A program made the position numbers and the translations under genes. This document shows positions 48,703 through 59,510 of a stretch of 64,000 bases of DNA, piece after piece. The notes under the pieces were generated by a model that searched no databases, was not told where the DNA came from, and saw only the letters and a list, made by a program, of their open reading frames with translations. Origin of the DNA: Brienomyrus brachyistius (lineage: Eukaryota > Chordata > Actinopteri > Osteoglossiformes > Mormyridae). Location: assembly GCF_023856365.1 (NCBI RefSeq), contig NC_064541.1, forward strand, positions 21,099,214 through 21,163,213, given 5' to 3'. Each line of letters begins with the position of its first letter. Within the stretch, counting starts at the first letter, position 1.

Positions 48703-49740
48703 CTGATGTGGTCATATTACCACTTTAGAAGAGGAGTGTACACTTAATAAGCAGTTTGAGCTGACATGTGTCAGTGTCTAACGAGGGACTAACCGTGTAT
48801 AAAAAGCCGTTCTGCCCAGACCCTGGCTGGAATGAGCTCGCTGGCAGAATGAGCACAGACCATGTTGATGGGATGTGATTATAACTGTTCTGCACTAGTA
48901 ATGATGTCATCGGCAGCCTCTCCCCACAGTGACAGTGATTGGGCCCAGCCCCGCAGGTCCCTTGTGATTGGTCGGGGGTTGGAGAGGCAGGGTATGGATT
49001 AGCTAGTCTGATTCGTTGTTGTGGGAAACTTCAGAGGTGGGAGGGCTGGTCAAGGACATGAGCAGCAAGGGCAAAGCGCATCATATCTCAAAGGAAGACG
49101 AGGATCTCAGAGGCACACTTAGCCATTGTGGTCAATTTCCTTTGTTTTTTTTTAATGATTGGCCAAATCTAAATTGATGCACATTACTGTCCTTTCCTTA
49201 TGCCCCCCCCCCCACGTTATTAACACATTAACAGACTGCATATCGATTTGAATTACAGACAATAGCTTATAAAATTCTTCCTGGAGGCTGGCATATCCTT
49301 TAATGTGCCTTTTGGGGTCGACAGAAACTCTAACGGCCAATTGTTCGTCTCCGTCTGTAACAAGCGCATGTCACTGGATGCTGCTGTAACAGCCCACTTG
49401 GTGGCTACAAAACCTTTTTCACGTTCCTCATAAACAGTCGCACGTCTCATCGGTCTGGCTGGGCTGAGGGAGCGCAGCGAGCCAGTGGCTTTGGCTCGAA
49501 GAAGCCCAAAGGGCGTTATGGCGTTTAAGATGGAACAAATGCCCACTGCCAGAAATGTTCTCCCTTGGCAGCAGTGACCCCTTGATAAGCATCTTGAAGG
49601 TTCTGTGTGCTTAATGCCACCCTGGAGTGCGGGTTTTATGTGAGTATTACAGAGGGGGCAGTACAGTGAAACATGGACTGTGTGTAAATTACATATATGC
49701 AGATTGTTGCTGTATTTAGCCGGGACTCATTTTCTTTTTT

Positions 49741-49800
49741 TTTAATTTTGCAGATGCTATTATCCAACAACCAGTGAAATCACTCGCTGGAATTTTGGAT
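49741..49800 (-). mobile_element. 3' part of a tRNA-type SINE (left piece of split copy)
   Basis: In the minus sense it reads the body and tail GTGATTTCACTGGTTGTTGG and ATAATAGCATCTGCAAAATT. Together with 52131-52198 it forms one SINE interrupted by the hAT-like insertion. Confidence 0.7.
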
Positions 49801-50334
49801 TAGGGATGGGCCGATCCACATTTTTTCAGTTCCGATCCAATTGCGATACACAACTGCCGATACCGATACAGATTCCGATACAAGAGCTCTTTTTACTTTG
49901 TTATACTTTATATATAATTTTTTAAGCTAGTAAATACAGATGGAAAAACTATGACAAAAAATATTTAATTGGGCTACTACAAACATGCATAATGTACTGT
50001 ACCACCTCGTTTGTGCATCTTATTTTAAGCGTTTTTGCAGTTTAATATGAATATCTTTAAAGCAAGTACACACAAGTGGCGAATGCTTACAATTTTAACA
50101 CAATGTTTGTCCCATTGGCGTCAGCTCAATTACACTTTGTCGTGATGGCAGCCCCTCTTGTATCACAAGCTGCAGCGAGTTCGCAAAACAGTCCAAATTA
50201 GCGACTCTCAAATCATCCATTGCTTTTTTTTTTTGTCTCGCACAGTTGCGTGGGATTGTCTGTTAAATGCTATTCCCACCTCTTAAAACTTTATTTTACA
50301 AAGATTGCAAATCGCTGTGCTACTGGTTTCTGAT

Positions 50335-51755
50335 CCATCCCTCCATTTTCCAAACCGGTTATCCTACTGGATCGAGGGGGGTCCGGAGCAATGGGCACGA
50401 GGCAGGGAACAACCAGGGATGGGGGGCCAGTCCATCGCAGGGCACACTCACACTCACTCACCATTCACTCACACACCATTCACTCACTCACCATTCACTC
50501 ACACACCATTCACTCACACACCTTTCACTCACACACCATTCACTCACACACCATTCACTCACACACCATTCACTCACACACCATTCACTCACACACCTTT
50601 CACTCACACACCTTTCACTCACACACCATTCACTCACTCACCATTCACTCACACACCATTCACTCACACACCTTTCACTCACACACCATTCACTCACACA
50701 CCTTTCACTCACACACCATTCACTCACACACCATTCACTCACACACCATTCACTCACACACCATTCACTCACACACCTTTCACTCACACACCATGCACTC
50801 ACTCACCATTCACTCACTCACCATTCACTCACACACCATTCACTCACACACCATTCACTCACACACCTTTCACTCACACACCATTCACTCACACACCATT
50901 CACTCACACACCATTCACTCACACACCTTTCACTCACACACCATGCACTCACACACCATTCACTCACACACCATTCACTCACACACCATTCACTCACACA
51001 CCATTCACTCACACACCTTTCACTCACACACCACTCACTCACACACCACTCACTCACACACCACTCACTCACACACCATTCACTCACACACCATTCACTC
51101 ACACACCATTCACTCACACACCATTCACTCACACACCAGTCACTCACACACCAGTCACTCACACACCAGTCACTCACACACCACTCACTCACACACCATT
51201 CACTCACACACCATTCACTCACACACCATTCACTCACACACCATTCACTCACACACCACTCACTCACACACCATTCACTCACACACCATTCACTCACACA
51301 CCATTCACTCACACACCATGCACTCACACACCATTCACTCACACACCATTCACTCACACACCATTCACTCACACACCACTCACTCACACACCACTCACTC
51401 ACACACCACTCACTCACACACCACTCACTCACACACCACTCACTCACACACCATTCACTCACACACCATTCACTCACACACCTTTCACTCACACACCATT
51501 CACTCACACACCATTCACTCACACACCACTCACTCACACACCACTCACTCACACACCACTCACTCACACACCATTCACTCATGCATGCACACCTACGTGC
51601 AATTTAGCAACTCCAATTAGCCTCAGCATGTTTTTGGACTGTGGGGAAAAACCGGAGTACCCGGAGGAAACCCCACGACGACATGGGGAGAACATGCGAG
51701 ACTCGAACCCGGGTCCCAGAGGTGTGAGGCAATAATGCTAACCACTGCACCACCA
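50335..51755 (-). mobile_element. Mermaid-like SINE with giant internal repeat expansion
   Basis: GGTTTCTGAT at 50325-50334 and 51756-51765 is a perfect target duplication within the hAT-like element. In the minus sense the SINE has its tRNA-like head at 51680-51755, the GGTTTCCTCCGGGTACTCCG block, CTAATTGGAGTTGCTAAATT, the expanded array, GGCCCCCCATCC, GGACCCCCCTCGATCC and a short tail. Total length is 1421 bp against 323 bp for 57114-57436. Confidence 0.92.
50448..51580. repeat. 15-bp tandem array, ~75 units
   Basis: The unit is CACTCACACACCATT. From 50461 to 51580 all units keep the same phase with no indel. Variation is almost confined to the last bases (CCATT, CCTTT, CCACT, CCAGT, CCATG) and, in some units, CACTCACTCA for CACTCACACA. 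Because 15 is a multiple of three, long frames of 409-476 residues (+) and 254 residues (-) arise; they are not genes. Confidence 0.98.
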
Positions 51756-52130
51756 GGTTTCTGATAAAAGCGTAAAATACTCCCAGATCGTCACATCTTA
51801 TCTGCTCCTCCTCAGTATGCTCCTCGTACTGTGAAGGGTATGTGTATGACGTCACAACAGGCGGGAGTCACTGTACTCACACCCACCGAGGGGCAGCGTT
51901 AGCATTCGTTTTGAATGCCGCAAAAAAACACAAAATGGGAAAGAGCTGTTGTGCGATTTATTGTACAAATAGCTCCTATTTCGTGTTAAATCTATCTTTT
52001 TAGCGATTGGCAGAAACTAAATAAGTAAGTATAGGACATGGATCGGTCACGCATGGTCGATACCAGATCCGTCAAATAGGTCTGGATATGCGCCGATACC
52101 CATCCGAATATCAGAATCGATGCATCTCTA

Positions 52131-52198
52131 ATTTGGATCAGCAACTTTCTGATCACAGGCACGGTGTCCTTATCCGCTGAGCCACAGGTTGTCCCCAC
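52131..52198 (-). mobile_element. tRNA-like head of a SINE (right piece of split copy)
   Basis: In the minus sense: ACAACCTGTGGCTCAGCGGA (A-box region), CCTGTGATCAGAAAGTTGCT, GATCCAAAT. Removing the hAT element and one octamer rejoins GATCCAAATTCC, the B-box, with the tail at 49741-49800. Confidence 0.75.
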
Positions 52199-54226
52199 TC
52201 GTTTGTTTTGGTTAAATTTAGCTTCTATGTGGCGTCCTACTCAACATAAACAGGCCAACTTTTAACGTGATCATTATGTATTGATATTACAACAGGTGTT
52301 ACATGGTGGAGAATCTAGGGAAGAGTGGAGGAGAGATTAAAAATGACTTTAAGGGCAGTAATGGGTTGGGAGGGGGGGCATCTGTCCAAGGTAATCTCGC
52401 TGCCCCGTAACGTACTACCGGATAACATTACAAATGTGCCCAATTGGTGCAGGCAGCAGGTTAAGCGGCACCGCAAAGCCCCTCACTGCATGCTGCTGGA
52501 CCCCCACCTGCGTTCAGGAAGTGATGTATGCAGTGAGACCGTCCCACAGAACAGCGGCATCCGTCTGCCTGATGGATTTCCTTGGCACTGTTCCAGCTCT
52601 TTTGGAGTCGTAAAGCCACTGTGGATCCCACCTCCCTACCGAGTCCTCGCTGTGGTTAAGGTCTGGGAATTTTCCGGGTCGCGGAGCCGTATGGATGCGG
52701 TTCTGAGCTGCACACGCCACCTGTGTATGGCAGACATGCCCTGTGGACCCAGGCTGGGAGGAGGTGCTTCATGGCCAAGATGACAACTCCAGATGGTATC
52801 TGCTACCCTGCCTCCCATTGGACGAGGCAGATGAGCTCTGTAACCTTTTGCACCATCAGAACCTCATGCTTGGGAGCAGGAATTTGAGGTTCATGTGGCT
52901 GGTCATGTGATCACTGAAGCTGCTCCTATATCTTCCTGCAGGTTCTGCAGGTTGCCTGTACATCACTGCACTGTAGAGATGCTCATCGTTCCATTCAGCC
53001 TCGCATAGCCCTCTGTCTCCAGGGCGGCTTGTTACGTCCCATATGCAGGCCAGGCCACAATGTCTCTCACTTGCCTGACATTGATTTATTTTTTGCCGTC
53101 ATCCTGATTTGTTTCATATCTAGACAGTGAATCATGTAGGAAGGAACTATACGTCTTGCTTAGGTTCAGAGATCCATGCAGTCATTATTTAAAAATAATC
53201 CAGGATCGGGTGTGACAGATCTCCTCTCTTTTATGGGGGGGCTCGCTTGTGTCTAATAGCTGATGGAGCCTTGGGGGTTTCCAGGACGCGTTTCTCAGCT
53301 CCTGATTCGCCTGCTCCAGCTATTTGCATCTCACGCGGATCAGGCTGGTTTCACTGCTTAGCTGAACACCACAGTTACAGTGGGATCTCCATGTTTACTT
53401 TGGAAAGACGGGCCGTGATGTCTGTGTCTTCTGGCAGATCACTGACCTTGTAAATGGCAGGAAAAATTATGAGAATGGTGAATTTAAAGAGCCAGTATGA
53501 ATTATATTTCCTCTCATTTTATTATTTTAAAATACTTTTTAGCCCCCCTTCCATAAGGAATTGCAAGGGAAAGACTGGATTTACGGGAGATTTGCCTTCC
53601 GTTCATCCGTGTCTGGATGGAAGCTCAGTTTATTATTCCCATCTGAGTACTTCTTGAGGATTCGTATTCTGGCTTTGTTTTGCTGGAAAGCCAGAAACGA
53701 AAAGAATTCCTTCTGGTTTCAGCGGGATGAGATTACCTGCTGATTTCATGTGGGTCTTCCCGGGCTCTGCTTCAGAGGCCTGTCCGCTGTCAGTGCGAGA
53801 TCTGCTCCGAAGCACCACACCAAAGCGAAACCACCGGTAGACCATTGTGCGCCTCACCTTTAAATGAGGATGAAACCTTTTACCTGTAACAAAATTCACA
53901 AAAAGATTTGACCATATCCATCACGCTTTCTTGAATTACAGCACTGAACAGGCCTTTGCAATTTAGGGATTTTCATTCATATTATAAATCATACATGAAC
54001 ATAAACATGGCCCGAGTGCATAAGCCATGTGTGTTTTTGGTCTTCAGTCAAGTGTGAAGTGGCAATTGTAACATTTACGGAGAGTTATCTGTGGAATTGT
54101 GTAAGTGGGAAGGAGCGGTAATCTGCTTCTCTAAACTGCAAAATAAACATAGCTGTCAATGAATCACAAAGCTTGAATTATATCATTCATCTCTGTGGAA
54201 TTTTAAGTACAGGGAGTTTTAGTCCT
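52199..54226. other. Non-coding stretch, nothing recognised
   Basis: The 152-residue frame at 52325-52783 has no recognised domain and no splice partner. No repeat family identified. Confidence 0.4.
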
Positions 54227-54241
54227 GATGATTGTTTCTGC

Positions 54242-54287
54242 CCTGCGACCCAGTAGGATAAGCGGTTTGAAAAATGGATGGATGGAT
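54242..54287 (+). mobile_element. Very short 5'-truncated mermaid-like SINE insertion
   Basis: Only the 3' end was inserted: TGCGACCCAGTAGGATAAGC, GGTTTGAAAAATGG and (GGAT)n. It is flanked by the direct repeat GATGATTGTTTCTGC at ~54227-54241 and ~54288-54302, so it is a complete event. Confidence 0.85.
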
Positions 54288-54529
54288 GGATGATTGTTTC
54301 TGCTTCTTCTTAAACAGGGGGGCAGATTTCTGCTGCTTGTTGCGGACGTTTCATAATCTTTCGTATTTATAGGCCAAATTTTATTCCTCCTCAAATATCC
54401 TCCCTGAGGAGCAATAAAAAAAATATTTGTCAATTTTAGGACATTGGTAATACTTCTGTTAGGGATTGCTTCTTGTTATTCTTTTTTAAAAAAAATTATA
54501 GTTAATATAATAGTGAACTACTGTGAGCA

Positions 54530-54602
54530 CGTGCGAGTGTGTGTGTATGTATGTGTGTGTGTCTGCGCGCACACAAACACGCGCACGTGCACAGGTTGCT
54601 TG
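54530..54602. repeat. Alternating (GT)n/(CA)n with palindromic symmetry
   Basis: GTGCGAGTGTGTGTGTATGT is followed by GTCTGCGCGCACACAAACAC and GCGCACGTGC. The purine-pyrimidine alternation could adopt Z-DNA or a cruciform. The adjacent 54603-54800 is moderately CpG-rich. Confidence 0.6.
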
Positions 54603-55071
54603 GCAAAGCGCTGTCGGGGACTCGTGGCTTTTTTTCCGCATTTCCACACCGCGGCCCACCCTCTTCGGTCAGAGAGATTTAAACGCCTTCCTCTGTCCCC
54701 ACCGCGGGCATCACGCTGGACGAGCGTTCGGCTTCTACAAGACGTGAACTGATTCGCAGCATACAAATTTTGTAGTGCGCGTGCATGCATAGCTATATTA
54801 ATTTAACGTGGTTAGGCTTCCCCTAGTGGATCTCTGAGGAGCTGCAACATCTCTATATGATGTAATTGAGAGAAATGTAAAGCAGACAGCATACCCCGCC
54901 CCCCCCCATCCCCCAAGCCATTTGGTGGTAAATAGACAGCTGCACAGACAGGAGAGGTTTGTCATCCTTTACAGATGGCCTGCTGTCTGTATATAAAGAA
55001 ATGGTCTTAAGCTTGAAAATGGAAGCTTTTCTTAATCCAGGGGACTGGAAATTTTGGAACAAAATACCAAG

Positions 55072-55108
55072 GTGTCTGTGTGTGTGTGTGTGTGTGTGAG
55101 TGAGTGTG
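55072..55108. repeat. (GT)n microsatellite
   Basis: About 12 GT units followed by GAGTGAGTG. Confidence 0.9.
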
Positions 55109-55562
55109 GGCGCTAGGTGGAATTGTTGAATGTGTTAAATTGTGCCTTTTCCAGAACATTCTGGAACGCTTTTGTGTAAGGTCTAGCAGTGAGAAGGTGA
55201 CCACGTATTCAGCTGTGACCAGACGAAGGACGTTTTGTTCCTAATAAACAGCCTGCAGAAGCAGAAGCTGGCCGCGTGTCTCCGTTAACACTGGACATGT
55301 GGGACTGTCTGCGAGCGACTGGGATGCATCTACACCACAAGATGCTTCATGGAGTTACCTGCGATGGAGCTGCCCTGCAGTTCAGAAAGACCAGAAGTCA
55401 TAAACAAAGTCACTGTTGACCTAATTATTTTATCACGCCTCTCAAGCCTAATCACTGTTAACATACACACTGGACATTGATATGCAAATCGCCCATCTGC
55501 TTAGCTGACAGGAAGCCCCTGGCATCGATGTTTTCGCAAGTAGTGGCTCTTCATCAAAGTCA

Positions 55563-55632
55563 ACCACTGTCTGTGTCCCGCCACTGTCTGTGTCCCGCCA
55601 CTGTCTGTGTCCCGCCACTGTCTGTGTCCTGC
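55563..55632. repeat. 17-bp tandem repeat, 4 copies
   Basis: The unit CCACTGTCTGTGTCCCG is repeated, the last copy changed to TGTCCTGCC. Confidence 0.93.
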
Positions 55633-56289
55633 CCCAGTACCATTGTCACAAAGTGAGAATGTGTTTGCCTGTCATTTCAGCCACCAGCGTCGTTAGGAAT
55701 TCGCTAGAAGCCGTTAATCTCAAGCGCGTTTGTTGTCCTGCCTGCCAATGTGCGCCTGCCGTGACATGGTGTTTATATCGAACGGACTTTAAGTTCGGAG
55801 CGACTGCCTTTCTGGCTTTTGGGGAGCATGGGTTGGCTCGGGGGTCCCCGCTGTAGAGGAAGCTGCTCACTCTCTTTCCTGTAAGCCTGGGTGACACCCC
55901 CGCAGGATTCCTGGGTTTACACCTTGACATGTCGAGGATCTAGCCTGATCTGTCAGGATTCTCGAGAAGCACTTTGTAGCTCAAAGTGCTTCCAGTGCTG
56001 GTCTTCAATGTAAACGTGTCTCTCGGTTTGCTTGAGTGACTTGTATTTTTTATTATTTTTTTACATTTCTGCCCTTTTGCTGAATGCAAAGGGAAACAAA
56101 ATTGCAATTGACAATAAATAGCTCATTGATTCCATGCCGACATCTGTTGCCAAGAAACCCAGATTGGGACGTGAATGTACATATCTGTTCATGTTAAACG
56201 CCACCTCGGCCTGCAGCTTTTCTGTTTTTGGTTGAGCTCTGTTTGTCTGTCTGTTTGTCTGTGTGGATTATGTTTATATTACTTTGTGA

Positions 56290-56525
56290 GGACTGTATGT
56301 TCCCCACAATGTAATAACCTGTTATTTCAAGGTCCCCACAAAGATCTGTGAATGCCATCAAAAATAAATGCCAAAAGTCACATATTTCATTTGCTTACTT
56401 ATGGTTAAGGTTAGGGCTGGGTGGGGGTTAAGGTCGCCATGTTGGGATTAGAGTTTTCCCCATAGAAATGAATGAAGAGTCCCCACAAAGATATAATTAC
56501 AAATCTGTGTGTGTGTGGTGTGAAT
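56290..56525 (+). repeat. Interspersed repeat with (GT)n end, copy 1
   Basis: Shares TTATGGTTAAGGTTAGGGCTGGGTGG-type words (GGGTTAAGG, TTGGGATTAGAGTTTT, AGAAATGA, GAGAGTCCCCA/AAGAGTCCCCA) with 61680-61880 in order, each ending in a GT run. It resembles a common unnamed fish intron repeat; I do not assign a family. Confidence 0.65.
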
Positions 56526-57113
56526 GCTTGGCTGGAAACGGGTGGCCCTCTCACGCCCTCTGCTGTTGGAATGAGACATTCTGAGTGGCATACAATCCAA
56601 AGCTGCCTTCTTAATGGATAAGATCATCCTGCCATTCTGCTGAAGTTATCCGCCGTCTGACCATAATGTGTTCATACTGAGCAGCACTGCCTTGTCAGAA
56701 GAACTTCGCTTGTCTTGGCATCAGTCAGAATATGCAAAAAAATGGTCTGAAGTGTAATATATTAAAGAACCGTTCATTGCTCCCTTTCTTGTGAAGAAGG
56801 GGAGTGATTTTTAAGCAAATGCATGAGTCTGGAATTTTACTGAGCTCTCTGCGTCCTCCCACTTCTGTGAAGAACAGCCATCTTGGTCGGGTCTGGATCC
56901 TCAAGCACCTGGGGGGGGGAAATGGCCTCAGCCTGGGTGCTGGATGCTGACCCTCAACTGACCCCCTGACCCTCAGATGCCTCTGTCTTGGTTTTTAAAT
57001 GCAGGATTGAATTGGATGCCAACAGCAGAGCATCAGCAAAGTAGAGGAAGGCGGAACAATGTCTATCATACTCTAAACATACACTTCAACCCAGCCATTT
57101 TCCTACTGAACAT

Positions 57114-57436
57114 CCATCCATCCATCCATCCATTTTCCAAACCGCTTATCCTACTGGGTCACGGGGGGTCCGGAGCCTATCCCGGAAACAATGGGCACGA
57201 GGCAGGGAACAATCCAGGATGGGGGGCCAGCCCATCGCAGGGCACACTCACACACCATTCACTCACACATGCACACCTACGGGCAATTTAGCAACTCCAA
57301 TTAGCCTCAGCATGTTTTTGGACTGTGGGGGGAAACTGGAGTACCTGGAGGAAACCCCACGACACATGTGACCCTGGCGGAGATTCGAACCCGGGTCCCA
57401 GAGGTGTGAGGCAACAGTGCTAACCATGCCACCCCC
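57114..57436 (-). mobile_element. Nearly full-length mermaid-like SINE
   Basis: CCTACTGAACAT at 57102-57113 and 57437-57448 is a perfect 12-bp target duplication. In the minus sense: tRNA-like head with B-box GGGTTCGAATC, GGGGTTTCCTCCAGGTACTC, CCAAAAACATGCTGAGGC, one or two copies of the 15-bp motif, GATGGGCTGGCCCCCCATCC, GGGATAGGCTCCGG and (GGAT)n. This is the reference for other copies here. Confidence 0.92.
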
Positions 57437-57448
57437 CCTACTGAACAT

Positions 57449-58700
57449 ATAAAATGATTATCTATGAAATATTTCATACTCTAGAGAATGTGATTGCTGG
57501 AAGGCAGACATGACGAATCAGTAGAAGCAGTATGTCCTGAGGTTTATTTATCATTTGCCAGCAGTCATGTTATGTCTGATCCAACTTTCATTATAAGAGA
57601 AAACTTATTTGCTTTGCTTTTGCCAGCTCTGTAAACTTACAGGGTTTTGGCAAGGATGTCAGCTAGACGGTTAGCAGTCTCCGAGGCACCCCTGATTTGC
57701 ACGCGTCCTAAAGTAGTCGCTCCAAATCCTTACTCTGGGTGCATCTCGTAATGCCTTACAAATATGACAGAGGACATGTGGTGTCACGGAAGGTTAGATT
57801 TAAAAGCTTCACTCAAAATTTCCTGCACCCAGTATCTTTTTTTTGCTGGTTTGTGTCAAAAGAAATAGTGTGTTAAATAGCTATCATATCCCTAAGTGGT
57901 TTTGACAGGCACCTTGCTGTTGCATTATGGGTGGTGTGTTAGATTGGATTGTGCTTCTCTGTTGGCAGTGGTAACCCAGCCTGTCAGATGTAATCCTGTC
58001 ATAAGCACTCACGCGCACATACAGGCACGCACTCACACGTCTTGGGAAGCTGAGGTCTGCTGCCCGTGATGCGCTGTTGGTGTTTTTCAGTATCTGAAGC
58101 CTCGGGTCTAACAATAGGCTCATGCTGAGTCGTTGAGGGGAGCGGGAGAACCGGCAGAGTGATTTGGCTCGACTCAGTCTGCTTGGCAGTAAACTATCTC
58201 TGCCTCTGAGTACATATTCTCTCATTACTGGGAAGGGAACAATATGCTGCGACTATTCTGGGGAAAAATAACGGGTTTTCTTGCTTGTTAGCTCGGCTGG
58301 CATAGAAGAATAGGTCAATGATGTAGGGGGGAGGCCTTCCCTCATCCGGGGGGGCAGAGTGATGTTCTGTGTGTGACGTTAATTAAGTGAAGTTGCCGAG
58401 TGCTAATGGAATCCCTGGTGTAAATAGTTCATGTTAATCGATTGCCTGGATTGGTGTTACTTATGATCTGTGTTTGTGGTTTGCAGAACCTGGAAAACGT
58501 GCTGATCTGAGCATAGAACTGAAGAAGGTGGTAAAATCCCAGTACTGGGGGGTAGCAGGCTGCTTTTCAGGGAGACATACCACACAGCCAAAGTAGCAGG
58601 CCGAAAACAGCAAGCATCTTCCTTAAAGGGGGCTGAGAGAGCATGGAGTGGCCCTGTTGCCATGGCTGCGGGCACTTTGGTATTCCCCCCCACACTCTTG
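57449..58700. other. Non-coding stretch, nothing recognised
   Basis: No exon or repeat family recognised. Confidence 0.45.
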
Positions 58701-58704
58701 GAGA

Positions 58705-59510
58705 GCTAGCCTCCCCTTCAGAGTCGGCCAGAGCGCTCAGCGAGGAGAGCGAAGGCGGCTATTAGAGCTGGTCTCCCCCTCAGAGTCGGCCAGAGCGCGC
58801 AGCGAGGAGAGCGAAGGCGGCTATTAGAGCTGGTCTCCCCCTCAGAATCGGCCAGAGCGCGCAGCGAGGAGAGAGAAGGCGGCTATTAGAGCTGGTCTCC
58901 CCCTCAGAGTCGGCCAGAGCGCGCAGCGAGGAGAGCGAAGGCGGCTATTAGAGCTGGTCTCCCCCTCAGAATCGGCCAGAGCGCGCAGCGAGGAGAGCGA
59001 AGGCGGCTATTAGAGCTGGTCTCCCCCTCAGAATCGGCCAGAGCGCGCGGCAAAGAGAGCAAAGGCGGCTATTAGAGCTGGTCTCCCCCTCAGAGTCGGC
59101 CAGAGCGCGCAGCGAGGAGAGCGAAGGCGGCTATTAGAGCTGGTCTCCCCCTCAGAGTCGGCCAGAGCACGCGGCGAGGAGAGCGAAGGCGGCTATTAGA
59201 GCTGGTCTCCCCCTCAGAGTCGGCCAGAGCGCGCGGCAAAGAGAGCAAAGGCGGCTATTAGAGCTGGTCTCCCCCTCAGAGTCGGCCAGAGCGCGCAGCG
59301 AGGAGAGCGAAGGCAGCTATTAGAGCTGGTCTCCCCCTCAGAGTCGGCCAGAGCGCGCAGCGAGGAGAGCGAAGGCGGCTATTAGAGCTGGTCTCCCCCT
59401 CAGAGTCGGCCAGAGCGCGCAGCGAGGAGAGCGAAGGCGGCTATTAGAGCTGGTCTCCCCCTCAGAGTCGGCCAGAGCGCGCGGCAAAGAGAGCAAAGGC
59501 GGCTGTTCAG
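58705..59510. repeat. 62-bp GC-rich minisatellite, 13 copies
   Basis: The unit includes CAGAGTCGGCCAGAGCGCGC, AGCGAGGAGAGCGAAGGCGG and CTATTAGAGCTGGTCTCCCC. Units 6, 9 and 13 carry the variant GGCAAAGAGAGCAAAGG, and three units have CAGAATCGG. It is not part of a long coding frame. Confidence 0.96.

Larger units (their letters stand above)
49801..52130. mobile_element. Non-autonomous hAT-like element
   Basis: The ends TAGGGATGGGCCGAT (49801) and the complement of ATCGATGCATCTCTA (ending 52130) are imperfect inverted repeats, and sub-terminal GATCCG/CCGATAC words are mirrored. Flanking octamers TTTTGGAT (49793-49800) and ATTTGGAT (52131-52138) form an 8-bp target duplication with one mismatch, the hAT size. 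Without the inner SINE the element is ~900 bp and codes for no transposase. Confidence 0.8.

Noticed and set aside
50267..51735. Long open frames of 254-476 residues with Thr/His- or SEWCV-type repeats
   Set aside because: They occur in all three plus frames and one minus frame because the 15-bp unit contains no stop and keeps phase. The sequence is a SINE with an expanded array.
52325..52783. 152-residue + strand frame
   Set aside because: No recognisable motif, no plausible start context or neighbouring exons.
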